In this document: positions 53,454-61,382 of the stretch, piece after piece
Numbering within the stretch: position 1 is the first letter of the stretch
Layout of the letters: each line of letters starts with the position of its first letter
Origin: Marinomonas profundimaris
GTDB lineage: Bacteria > Pseudomonadota > Gammaproteobacteria > Pseudomonadales > Marinomonadaceae
Assembly: GCF_000508165.1 (NCBI RefSeq)
Contig: NZ_AYOZ01000012.1
Coordinates: forward strand, 248,001-312,000
DNA length: 64,000 bases
Direction: 5' to 3'
Program-made: the position numbers and the translations under genes
Notes under the pieces: generated by a model
Told to the model about the DNA's origin: nothing
Seen by the model: only the letters and a program-made list of their open reading frames with translations
Database searches by the model: none

Positions 53454-54119
53454 ATGCGTATTCTTATTGTTGAAGATGATGCTTCCGTCAGACACTGGAT
53501 TAGCAGCAAACTCCATAGAACGGGCCATTCTTGTAAGCTAGTTGATAACGGAAAAGATGCATTAAAACTGATTAAAGAAGAAGTCTTTGATGTTGTCTTA
53601 TTGGATAGAGTCATTCCTATTATTGATGGTATACAACTCTTAGGACTGCTTGGCACGGACCCTCATCCACCTATTCTTATTCTTTCGGCGAATGATCAAA
53701 TATCAGACCGAATTGAGGGATTACAAGCAGGGGCAGATGATTATCTAGGAAAGCCGTTCGACTTCACTGAGTTGCTGTTACGGCTAGAACGCCTTTATCA
53801 CCGAACTAAAAGCGTCGCATCCAGTAACTTTATTAAAATCAAAGACATGATCATTAATCTTGAGCGCCATGAAGTCACACGCTCAGGTCAGCTCATCGAC
53901 TTAACGAACAAAGAATTTAAGCTACTTTATGTCTTAGCTGAACATCCGGGCCAAACCGTCACGCGTAGCATGCTGCTAGAAAAAGCCTGGGGCTACCACT
54001 TTGATCCTCAGACAAATGTGCTCGATGTACACCTTTCAAAGTTGAGACAAAAGCTTGATGGCGGTTCAAAAAATACCATTATTAGAACCATCCGCTCTGT
54101 TGGTTACGCACTAGGATAA
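53454..54119 (+). CDS. OmpR/QseB-type response regulator
   Basis: A 221-residue regulator: receiver domain (1-115; acidic pocket Glu7-Asp8, phospho-acceptor Asp51 in VVLLDRVIPIIDG, Lys in LGKPFDF) and OmpR-type winged helix (about 125-220; LTNKEFKLLYVLAEHPGQTVTRSMLLEKAWGY, NVLDVHLSKLRQKL). It resembles QseB/PmrA. The partner kinase follows after four bases. A Fur-like site upstream suggests iron control. Confidence 0.93.
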   Translation: MRILIVEDDASVRHWISSKLHRTGHSCKLVDNGKDALKLIKEEVFDVVLLDRVIPIIDGIQLLGLLGTDPHPPILILSANDQISDRIEGLQAGADDYLGKPFDFTELLLRLERLYHRTKSVASSNFIKIKDMIINLERHEVTRSGQLIDLTNKEFKLLYVLAEHPGQTVTRSMLLEKAWGYHFDPQTNVLDVHLSKLRQKLDGGSKNTIIRTIRSVGYALG

Positions 54120-54123
54120 TTTT

Positions 54124-55491
54124 GTGTTCATTAAACCATTATTTCGCAGCAGCAGCTTTCGTCAAGCGGTGGCAGTGGCGTTTATTTGCCTTCTCATTTC
54201 TGCGGCCTCCATCGTAGTCTGTAACTATATTTTAGACCGTATTATGAAAAGTCACGTCAGAGGCATGATCCTCGAGAACCTCGAGAACCACGCGTTAAAT
54301 GACCGCCCTACCAACAGCACCGTGCTCGCGAAACAACTACATTGTGAAGGGCGAGCAGGCAATAGAAAGGATCAATTCACCTTTCTATTTGATGCCTCCG
54401 GAAGTCTCTTATACGGTGATAAGCAGAACATGCCTGATGCTCAAATCGACACATTAAAGGCAAATAAAGACAATTCTTCCAACATTATTTCCCTAAAAAG
54501 TGATCATTTAGAACTATTGGGGTTGCTGGTTCCTTTGGCCGACGGAGGTATGTATTTCAATGCTTACAACGTCCTTCCTATGATCCAACAAACTCGCATA
54601 ATCCCCCTTATGACAGGAGCAGGATTATTCGCCATTCAGCTCATTATTTTGTTGCTTAGTTTGCCATTTAGTCTGCATAACCGTAATCGAGTGAACCATA
54701 TCATCGAGACGTTAGAGCAGTATGCACAGGGCAAACACGATGTGCGTGTAAACGACAAAAACAATGGCGATGAATTTGGCCAGCTTAGCCAAGAAATCAA
54801 CCTCGTTTTAGGGCGCACTCAAAAGCTCATGGGAGAAGTTCGCGACATCACCAGCCATGTTGCCCATGAGCTTAGAACACCGCTTACACGACTGCAGCAT
54901 AAGCTAATCGATATTTCCGAAAGGGTCGATGGCTCAGAATTTAATGAACTAGAGCAAGCCATAAAAGAAACCGAACAGATCCAAGTTCTATTCCGTTCTA
55001 TTATGCGTCTATCTGAAGTAGAAACAGGTCAAGTCAGTTATCAAAAAGACAAAATTAACGCGTATGAAATACTGCATGAAGTGTACGAGTATTATCATCC
55101 TCTTACTGAAAGCTACGGTATCGAACTGCAACTCAAAGCCAGCAAAAAATACGTTTTCTTTGCCGATAAAATTCTCATTTTTCAAGCCATTGCCAACTTA
55201 TTAGACAACGCCATAAAGTACGCGCCAGAAAGCAAGGTAATCCGCTTAAGCATCGACGCCATTCTAGGAGAAACCGTCATCAATGTTGCGGACCAAGGAA
55301 AAGGCATACCGGAAGAAAGTCAGCAATTCGTCACCCAGCGATTCAAGCGACTTTCTGCCAAAAAAGACGTCTTTGGTCATGGCTTAGGGCTGACATTGGT
55401 CAACGCCATTGTTTCTCTTCACAATGGCGAACTGACCCTTACCAACGCTAACCCAGGGCTCGTAGTGTGCATCAAACTCAAAGCCAACTAA
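54124..55491 (+). CDS. Sensor histidine kinase (QseC/PmrB-like)
   Basis: A 455-residue membrane kinase: helix 1 (about 15-38), periplasmic domain (about 39-155), helix 2 (about 160-182), HAMP (about 183-238), HisKA with His248 in SHVAHELRTPLTRL, HATPase (N-box ANLLDNAIKYAP, G-boxes DQGKGIP and FGHGLGLTLVNAIV). GTG start at 54124. Partner of the preceding regulator. Signal unknown; the periplasmic domain is short and has no recognised motif. Confidence 0.93.
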   Translation: MFIKPLFRSSSFRQAVAVAFICLLISAASIVVCNYILDRIMKSHVRGMILENLENHALNDRPTNSTVLAKQLHCEGRAGNRKDQFTFLFDASGSLLYGDKQNMPDAQIDTLKANKDNSSNIISLKSDHLELLGLLVPLADGGMYFNAYNVLPMIQQTRIIPLMTGAGLFAIQLIILLLSLPFSLHNRNRVNHIIETLEQYAQGKHDVRVNDKNNGDEFGQLSQEINLVLGRTQKLMGEVRDITSHVAHELRTPLTRLQHKLIDISERVDGSEFNELEQAIKETEQIQVLFRSIMRLSEVETGQVSYQKDKINAYEILHEVYEYYHPLTESYGIELQLKASKKYVFFADKILIFQAIANLLDNAIKYAPESKVIRLSIDAILGETVINVADQGKGIPEESQQFVTQRFKRLSAKKDVFGHGLGLTLVNAIVSLHNGELTLTNANPGLVVCIKLKAN

Positions 55492-55506
55492 TTCACTAAA
55501 ACACCA

Positions 55507-57132
55507 TCAAGCTAAAGTAAACGTCGATGTGGCTTCGTGGGTTTGTTCTGCGGCACCAGACAAGGTGTCGGTCAGTTTACTCAAGCGTTTCGACGTGGCT
55601 TCGTTGCTCGCCGTGACTTCCACAATACGAGCGACGTGATCCGCAATGCCATTGGCTTCTTCGGCTTGTTGTTGCGCCAGTTCAGACAAGCCCGCTAAGC
55701 TTTTTAACGACGTTGCCGAATCGGCTTCTAGCTGACTCAAAGGCGCGACCACGGCTTCGATTTGCGTCACGCCATGGCGCATTTTTTCTTGGCCTTTCAC
55801 CATTTCATTAGAGATCTGCATCGATAGCGTCGCAATCGTGGTGATAACCCCATCTATCGATTCAGTGACGTCCGCGGTATTGGTCGCTAGGTTTCGCACT
55901 TCATCGGCAACCACGGCAAAACCGCGTCCGCTTTCGCCTGCGCGCGCCGCTTCAATAGACGCGTTCAAGGCCAATAGATTGGTTTGCTCTGCGACATTTC
56001 GAATGCTGTTAACGAATTCCGACACCGTACTCGCACTCTTGTTCAATTCCGCTACTGCGTGAGAGGTTTCTTCAATATACGCCGCGACCGCCGTAATATC
56101 AGTCGCCGCAGACGTGATCACTTGTTTGCCGTGCTTCGCCAAATCGTGTGCAGCTTCCGCTTGGTTACGAGACACGCTGACATGTTCCGCCATCACATTC
56201 GCGGCGCGCGACAACTCGCTCACCGACCCTTGAATGTCATTTGCCATCGCCGACTGTGTATTTGAGCCCTGCTGAACATCCGACACGCTGGTGTGTATTT
56301 CGCTCACCACACCGACCACGGTTTTGGCACTTTTATCAATCTTTTCAATCACGCTAACCAAGCTAATCCGCATGCGTTTCACGCTGTCCAGCAACTGACC
56401 GATTTCACCTTTCTGATGAGTCATAATGGCTTGAGATAAATCGCCTCGCGCGAATTTGTCCAACAGCGTCATAACGTAATTTAATGGATTCACGATACTT
56501 CGAGTGATCAAGATGGACATCACAATGCCTATCACAATCGCCAGAACCCCCACACCTACAATCAGCCAAATGGCCAACTCAGATTCAGAGAGCACCTTTT
56601 GTTGACGCGCTTGCATCATATTGCGTTGATCTTCGGCCAACGTCTGTGTTTGTGAGAGAAACGTGCTCAGTTCATCACGCGTCGTTCCCGCCATGAGCTG
56701 TTTCGCGTCATCCAATTCGCCAAACTCTAATGCTTCCACCGTCGATTGCAGCGCGGCTTGATACACTTTTCGTTGCGCTTGTAAGTCTTCAATAATCGAC
56801 TTGTCTTTTGGGGTTTGAACCAAGCTCGCCATGACGGCCAAATTATCGTCCAAACGTTTATTACGCTCATCAATTTCTTTGTAAATCGCGACCCGCGCGT
56901 TGCGCTCTTCCAACACAAAAAGCAGCAATAATCGACTCGCCAAACTCTCTGCATTCACATTCAGCTCGCCCGTTAATTCAACCAACGCGGCGTTTTCATC
57001 CACGATGCCACGAATGTTGCCAGATAAAAGCTGAAAACGAGAAACAGACAACACCATCACCAGCACCAACATCGTCAGCAACACCACATAACTCGTTCTC
57101 AAACGACCTCGAATACTTGTTAAACCCAGCAT
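55507..57132 (-). CDS. Methyl-accepting chemotaxis protein
   Basis: A 541-residue chemoreceptor: membrane helix (about 13-33), periplasmic four-helix-bundle-like ligand domain (about 34-188), second helix (about 189-212), HAMP (about 213-265) and signalling domain with [20 protein letters not shown] and [13 protein letters not shown]. It is solitary and ends 15 bases from the convergent kinase gene. It is not a recent duplicate of the receptor at 38609: the tip is conserved but the ligand domains differ. No C-terminal pentapeptide. Confidence 0.95.
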   Translation of the reverse strand: MLGLTSIRGRLRTSYVVLLTMLVLVMVLSVSRFQLLSGNIRGIVDENAALVELTGELNVNAESLASRLLLLFVLEERNARVAIYKEIDERNKRLDDNLAVMASLVQTPKDKSIIEDLQAQRKVYQAALQSTVEALEFGELDDAKQLMAGTTRDELSTFLSQTQTLAEDQRNMMQARQQKVLSESELAIWLIVGVGVLAIVIGIVMSILITRSIVNPLNYVMTLLDKFARGDLSQAIMTHQKGEIGQLLDSVKRMRISLVSVIEKIDKSAKTVVGVVSEIHTSVSDVQQGSNTQSAMANDIQGSVSELSRAANVMAEHVSVSRNQAEAAHDLAKHGKQVITSAATDITAVAAYIEETSHAVAELNKSASTVSEFVNSIRNVAEQTNLLALNASIEAARAGESGRGFAVVADEVRNLATNTADVTESIDGVITTIATLSMQISNEMVKGQEKMRHGVTQIEAVVAPLSQLEADSATSLKSLAGLSELAQQQAEEANGIADHVARIVEVTASNEATSKRLSKLTDTLSGAAEQTHEATSTFTLA

Positions 57133-57232
57133 AAATAAACCTCTTCTATGAGTTGCTCAGAGCCAAAAAGAACGCCCTTTTGTATTTGACGTTGAACCGC
57201 CTCGCTTTATTACAGATGAAGAGAATAATAGG

Positions 57233-57280
57233 CAAAAAAAAAGCCCCTTTATTTTTCTTAGATAGAAAACAAAGGGGCTT
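57233..57280 (-). terminator. Terminator of the zinc-uptake operon
   Basis: 10-bp stem AAGCCCCTTT / AAAGGGGCTT around a 20-base AT-rich loop; on the minus strand it ends in a run of T. It lies 24 bases after znuB. Confidence 0.88.
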
Positions 57281-57303
57281 GCGTTAAAACAGAATATATA
57301 AGG

Positions 57304-58095
57304 CTAGCGTTTACGTTTGAATGGCACGGTATAAGCGATTAAAAATAGCATGGCGGCGCACACGACAACGCTCGGGCCAGTTGGCGTATCCCATTGATAG
57401 GACGCCCACAAACCGCCGCACACAGAAAGACAACCAATCACGCTGGCGTACGACGCCATTTGAACCGGCGTTTTGGACAATTTACGTGCCGTCGCAGCCG
57501 GAATAATCATCAAAGACGTGATCAACAACACACCGACAATCTTCATCGCCACGGCGATCACTAACGCCACCAGCAACATCAACAACAAGCGAATGGCTTC
57601 CACCGGATAACCTTCCACTTTCGCCAACTCTTCGTTTACTGTCATCGCTAACAGCGGTTTCCAAAATGTCACCAGCAACGCAATGACCGTCAAGCCACCG
57701 CCGTAAATCCAGTACACATCCGTTTGGCTAATCGCCAATAAATCTCCAAACAAATACGCCATTAAGTCGATACGAATGTTGTCGAGAAAACTCACCGCCA
57801 CCAAACCGAGCGACAAGGCAGAATGTGCCAAAATGCCCAATAACGTGTCCGTCGCGATGATGTGTTTTTTCTGCAAGGTCACCAACACCAACGCCAAACC
57901 CACACACAAAACCACAATAGCGAGGTTCAAATTAATGTCGAATAAAAAACCCAGCGCCACGCCCAACAACGCCGAATGCGCTAAGGTATCACCGAAATAC
58001 GCCATACGACGCCACACAACAAACGCGCCCAACGGCCCCGCGACGGCCGCCACACCCAATCCACCTAACAAGGCTCTGAGTAAAAGATCTAACAT
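57304..58095 (-). CDS. znuB: High-affinity zinc ABC transporter permease ZnuB
   Basis: A 263-residue ABC-3 family permease with seven or eight helices: LLLRALLGGLGVAAVAGPLGAFVVWRRMAYFGDTLAHSALLGVALGFL at the N-terminus and KIVGVLLITSLMIIPAATARKL, a conserved family block. Start at the MLDLLLRAL methionine (58095). It follows znuC by 38 bases. The partner binding protein ZnuA is not in the window. Confidence 0.94.
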   Translation of the reverse strand: MLDLLLRALLGGLGVAAVAGPLGAFVVWRRMAYFGDTLAHSALLGVALGFLFDINLNLAIVVLCVGLALVLVTLQKKHIIATDTLLGILAHSALSLGLVAVSFLDNIRIDLMAYLFGDLLAISQTDVYWIYGGGLTVIALLVTFWKPLLAMTVNEELAKVEGYPVEAIRLLLMLLVALVIAVAMKIVGVLLITSLMIIPAATARKLSKTPVQMASYASVIGCLSVCGGLWASYQWDTPTGPSVVVCAAMLFLIAYTVPFKRKR

Positions 58096-58133
58096 GGTAT
58101 TACTGACTCCAAACTGCGCAAAACAAGATGCCG

Positions 58134-58910
58134 TTAGTGGTGCTGGCAATGGGTATGATCGTCGTCATTACCCGATAAAATACTGCCGTGTTCATCATGA
58201 ACATGGTCATGCTGATGCGCATAAATCGCGATGGACTCATCCGCGCCCGGTACACCAAACAAAGCCTGATACGCTGGGTGTCCTGTCACGTGTTGCGGAC
58301 TGCCAGAGCAACAAACATGCTGGTTAATACACACCACAGTGTCGGTTTTTGCCATCACCAAATGCAAATCGTGCGACACCATCAAGACGCCACAGCCGAG
58401 TTCATTACGAATGCCTTCAATCAAGTTATAAAGCTCAACCTGACCGTTCACATCGACGCCTTGTACCGGTTCATCCAACACCAACAAATTCGGTTTATTC
58501 AGTAAGGCGCGCGCCAACAAAACACGCTGTGTTTCACCGCCGGACAGCACATGCACTTGGGAATTGACCAAATGCGCGATGCCGAGCTTTTCCAGTGTCG
58601 GCAGAATCTGATGCTTGTCGACACCTCGAACCAAGGCCAAAAAATGCTTCACCGTTAACGGCAGCGTTGGATCAATGTGTAATTTTTGTGGCATATAGCC
58701 AATGCGTAAGGTTTTATGCCGCACAACCTGACCGGAAGTCGCTTCTTGCAACCCTAACAAGGTTCGAATCAACGTACTTTTACCGCTGCCATTCGGACCA
58801 ATTAAGGTCACAATCTCACCTTCACTGATGCTCATATCAATGCTTTCGAGCAACACTCGGCCATCGAACGCGATGCCTATTTTCTCGAAAGCCACTAGCT
58901 GCTTTGTCAT
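58134..58910 (-). CDS. znuC: Zinc ABC transporter ATP-binding protein ZnuC
   Basis: A 258-residue ATPase: Walker [10 protein letters not shown], signature [15 protein letters not shown], Walker B LLVLDEP and switch His in MVSHDLH. The C-terminal tail is His-rich ([19 protein letters not shown]), typical of ZnuC. Start at 58910 (ATG) overlaps the zur stop by four bases (ATGA), showing coupled translation. It powers ZnuB. Confidence 0.95.
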   Translation of the reverse strand: MTKQLVAFEKIGIAFDGRVLLESIDMSISEGEIVTLIGPNGSGKSTLIRTLLGLQEATSGQVVRHKTLRIGYMPQKLHIDPTLPLTVKHFLALVRGVDKHQILPTLEKLGIAHLVNSQVHVLSGGETQRVLLARALLNKPNLLVLDEPVQGVDVNGQVELYNLIEGIRNELGCGVLMVSHDLHLVMAKTDTVVCINQHVCCSGSPQHVTGHPAYQALFGVPGADESIAIYAHQHDHVHDEHGSILSGNDDDHTHCQHH

Positions 58911-59431
58911 GCGATGGCTCCTGCTGCTTTGCTTTTGCACTTAGAGCACAACCCAGTCAATTCAATGGTTTCCGCTCGCAACTCAAAGCCTTGTTGAGCG
59001 GCTTTGGCGATTAACGCCGTGTGAATGTCTTGGTAATCAAACTCCATGACATTGTGGCAATCGTCACAAATCAGAAAGTACCCTTTATGCGCTTTATCCG
59101 CATGCGCACAACCAAGATACGCATTCATCGATTCCACTTTATGGATCAGGCCCGCCGCCAATAAAAAGTCCAACGCGCGATACACAGTCGGTGGCGCCGA
59201 GTTAAAGCCTTCTTCCGCCAATTTTGCCAATAATTGATACGCGCCCAGCGGTCGATGACTTTCCCAGATCAGCTCCAACGCACGGCGGCGCACTTTCGTT
59301 AAGCGCTGACCTTGCTGAACACACAAGGTTTCTGCCGTGGCCAATGCACTGTCAATACAGTCGTTATGATTGTGGCTCGATGACTGGTGTTCGTGTTCGT
59401 GCTCGGATTGATGAGGCTCTGTTGTTTTCAT
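58907..59431 (-). CDS. zur: Zinc uptake regulator Zur (Fur family)
   Basis: A 174-residue Fur-family repressor. The N-terminus is His-rich ([16 protein letters not shown]), followed by a winged helix (about 45-110; [47 protein letters not shown]) and metal-binding dimer domain with two CxxC pairs ([19 protein letters not shown]) for the structural zinc. Start at 59431 overlaps the upstream stop (TAATG). It sits inside the operon it should repress: a Zur-like box lies before the first gene. Confidence 0.94.
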   Translation of the reverse strand: MKTTEPHQSEHEHEHQSSSHNHNDCIDSALATAETLCVQQGQRLTKVRRRALELIWESHRPLGAYQLLAKLAEEGFNSAPPTVYRALDFLLAAGLIHKVESMNAYLGCAHADKAHKGYFLICDDCHNVMEFDYQDIHTALIAKAAQQGFELRAETIELTGLCSKCKSKAAGAIA

Positions 59432-60372
59432 TAAAACGCCCTTCCTGCATTGCTTATATAGCTCCAAATCATGGAGCTACTGATAATAATGAGCGCCAAC
59501 GCCGCGATAAAACCAAACGCGCGCGACACTCGTTGACGCCAAACCTGATGTTCATGACTGAGCGCAAAACCCGTGTCCCTGACAAACACACTCACGCCCG
59601 CCAACGACGCCACGGTAATCGCGGTGCCCAAGGCCATTGCAAACGTCGCCACCAAACCCCACACAAAAATGCCCGCGCTCAGCGAAAATAACAGCACCAG
59701 CACCGCTCCCGTACAAGGGCGAATCCCTACTGCGGCGACCATCGCCCAAATACTGCGGCGTGCCGTTTTGGCTTCTTGTTCATGATGCGAGCAACACGCA
59801 TGGCTGTCGTGCGCATGTGAATGGTCTGGTTCATGATGATGTCCATCAAGGTGATCATTGGAATGGTCGTGACCACAACCCGACTGGCCACGTAACAGAC
59901 GCACCAAGATCCACACACCGATTAAGCCCACTGCCGCAAAGCTCGCAATTTCAAAAAAACGGCTAATTTGCATGGCTTTGCCTGCTAAAGAAAACACTTG
60001 GCTCAACACCAAAATCACCGCAACCGCCATGACCGCCTGCACGCCTGCACACAAAAAGGCCAAGCTGATGCCACGACGCAACGGTGCTTTACTCGCCAAC
60101 ATATACGCCGAAATCACCGCTTTACCATGACCCGGGCCAGCGGCATGAAATACGCCATAAAAGAAACTCGTGCTGATCAAACCCCACAACAAAACCGGGC
60201 TGCCTTCTTTACTGATAGAGCGCACCAGCGACACCAACTCGCGGTGAAAACCGGCTTGCTGAGAAATGATCCATTGAATAAAGTCCTGATACACCGGAAA
60301 GTCCATCGCAGCGTACAGTGGCGAATTCAAGAATAGAAAAGACAGAAAGAAAAAAGCGACGTTCTTCGCCAT
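59431..60372 (-). CDS. NicO-family metal transporter, ZevB-like
   Basis: A 313-residue NicO/RcnA-type membrane protein with signal-like first helix (ending YAA), then GVFHAAGPGHGKAVISAYMLASK (the family's metal motif), a long His-rich loop (about residues 168-200, HDHSNDHLDGHHHEPDHSHAHDSHACCSHH) and IRPCTGAVLVLLFSLSAG. It is the first gene of the zinc operon, overlapping zur by one base. This position and the His-rich loop argue for zinc import like Haemophilus ZevB rather than nickel efflux. The DUF1007 partner ZevA is not adjacent. Confidence 0.87.
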   Translation of the reverse strand: MAKNVAFFFLSFLFLNSPLYAAMDFPVYQDFIQWIISQQAGFHRELVSLVRSISKEGSPVLLWGLISTSFFYGVFHAAGPGHGKAVISAYMLASKAPLRRGISLAFLCAGVQAVMAVAVILVLSQVFSLAGKAMQISRFFEIASFAAVGLIGVWILVRLLRGQSGCGHDHSNDHLDGHHHEPDHSHAHDSHACCSHHEQEAKTARRSIWAMVAAVGIRPCTGAVLVLLFSLSAGIFVWGLVATFAMALGTAITVASLAGVSVFVRDTGFALSHEHQVWRQRVSRAFGFIAALALIIISSSMIWSYISNAGRAF

Positions 60373-60403
60373 AATTGGCTCTCACTACGTGTTTGGTTAG
60401 ATT

Positions 60404-60420
60404 TTGTTATGATATAACAA
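60404..60420 (-). promoter_or_regulatory. Zur-box-like palindrome before the zinc operon
   Basis: TTGTTAT-GAT-ATAACAA, a perfect 7-3-7 inverted repeat 31 bases upstream of the first gene. It closely resembles the E. coli Zur core GTTATAATATAAC. Confidence 0.75.
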
Positions 60421-60503
60421 GTCAAACCCAAGGAGAAGCCACCAGGAAGAAACGCCGCATTTAGTGCACTAAAAGCCAGATCCGTAAGAGATCTCGCGGT
60501 TTT

Positions 60504-61115
60504 TTAGCTTAATACTGGGTTTAAAAATCCCATCACACCACTCATAAAGATCTGCGCCGCCATCGCGGCCAAAATCAAACCGGTGATTTTAGACAACACA
60601 TTCAATCCCGTGCGCCCGAGCATTTTTTCGATGAACGAGCCGGAGTACAAAATCAACGCCAAGGTGCCCAGCGCCAACAACAAACCGCACAGGCCGATGA
60701 TCAAATCCCAACCCTTCAGCTCCGCACCATAAACTAGAATCGTACCAATGGTTGCCGGTCCAATAATCGTAGGCACTGCCAGTGGCACAACCGACACATC
60801 GTCTCGTTCTTCGCTCGGCATACCGACCGCGTGATTGCGCGTACCATCTTTTACTAGGCTCAGCGCCGACATAAACAACAGAATCCCCGAACCGATACGG
60901 AACGAATCCAACGTAATGCCCAAGACAGAAAACAACGCACCGCCGAAAAACAGCAACACCAACGAAATCGCCACAGAGGCAATAATGGCTTTGTTCGCAA
61001 CCTGCTTTCGCGACGCCGACGATTCACCGCGCGTTAACGCCAGAAACATCGACAACACAAAAAACGGTGCGAACAAAAAGAAAAACTTAATCCAAGTTGA
61101 GATCAATAAACTCAT
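60504..61115 (-). CDS. marC: MarC-family integral membrane protein
   Basis: A 203-residue MarC/YchE-type membrane protein with six helices: FFFLFAPFFVLSMFLALTRG, ASVAISLVLLFFGGALFSVLGITLDSFRIGSGILLFMSAL, the conserved VPLAVPTIIGPATIGTILVYGAEL and GLILAAMAAQIFMSGVMGFL. Start ATG 61115. Function unknown; the original link to multiple antibiotic resistance has not held up. Monocistronic; the 130 bases downstream before the Zur site show no gene. Confidence 0.92.
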   Translation of the reverse strand: MSLLISTWIKFFFLFAPFFVLSMFLALTRGESSASRKQVANKAIIASVAISLVLLFFGGALFSVLGITLDSFRIGSGILLFMSALSLVKDGTRNHAVGMPSEERDDVSVVPLAVPTIIGPATIGTILVYGAELKGWDLIIGLCGLLLALGTLALILYSGSFIEKMLGRTGLNVLSKITGLILAAMAAQIFMSGVMGFLNPVLS

Positions 61116-61320
61116 TTAAACAAATCACCAGAGAAGCATCGAGCAAAGCCAAACACTTAATTATTTAAAACCCGACGTCATACCGTCGAAACTCACTCAA
61201 TTTACGGCACTTATGGCGCGGTAAATACGCATCTGAAAATCGCCTCTGTGTAAAAGCGCCCAGATGGGGGAATTCTAGCAAAGAATCAAAAAAATGAGAG
61301 CGAAATAACAAAAAATCAGA

Positions 61321-61360
61321 AAAAGAAAAGCCAGTACAAGGTCGCCCTTTGTACTGGCTT
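61321..61360 (-). terminator. Terminator of the RND pump gene
   Basis: Stem AAGCCAGTACAA / TTGTACTGGCTT with short extension, followed on the minus strand by CTTTTCTTTTTCTG; 23 bases after the pump gene. Confidence 0.85.
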
Positions 61361-61382
61361 AATTCACATGATGAACGAGAAC

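Noticed and set aside
59224-59691. 155-codon open frame on the plus strand
   Set aside because: It is antisense to the zur and NicO-family genes, which have full family signatures; composition is that of a shadow frame rich in His, Arg and Thr.
60478-60506. Possible terminator with a T-run near the end of marC
   Set aside because: The T-run is on the plus strand where no gene ends, and the inverted repeat is only about five base pairs.
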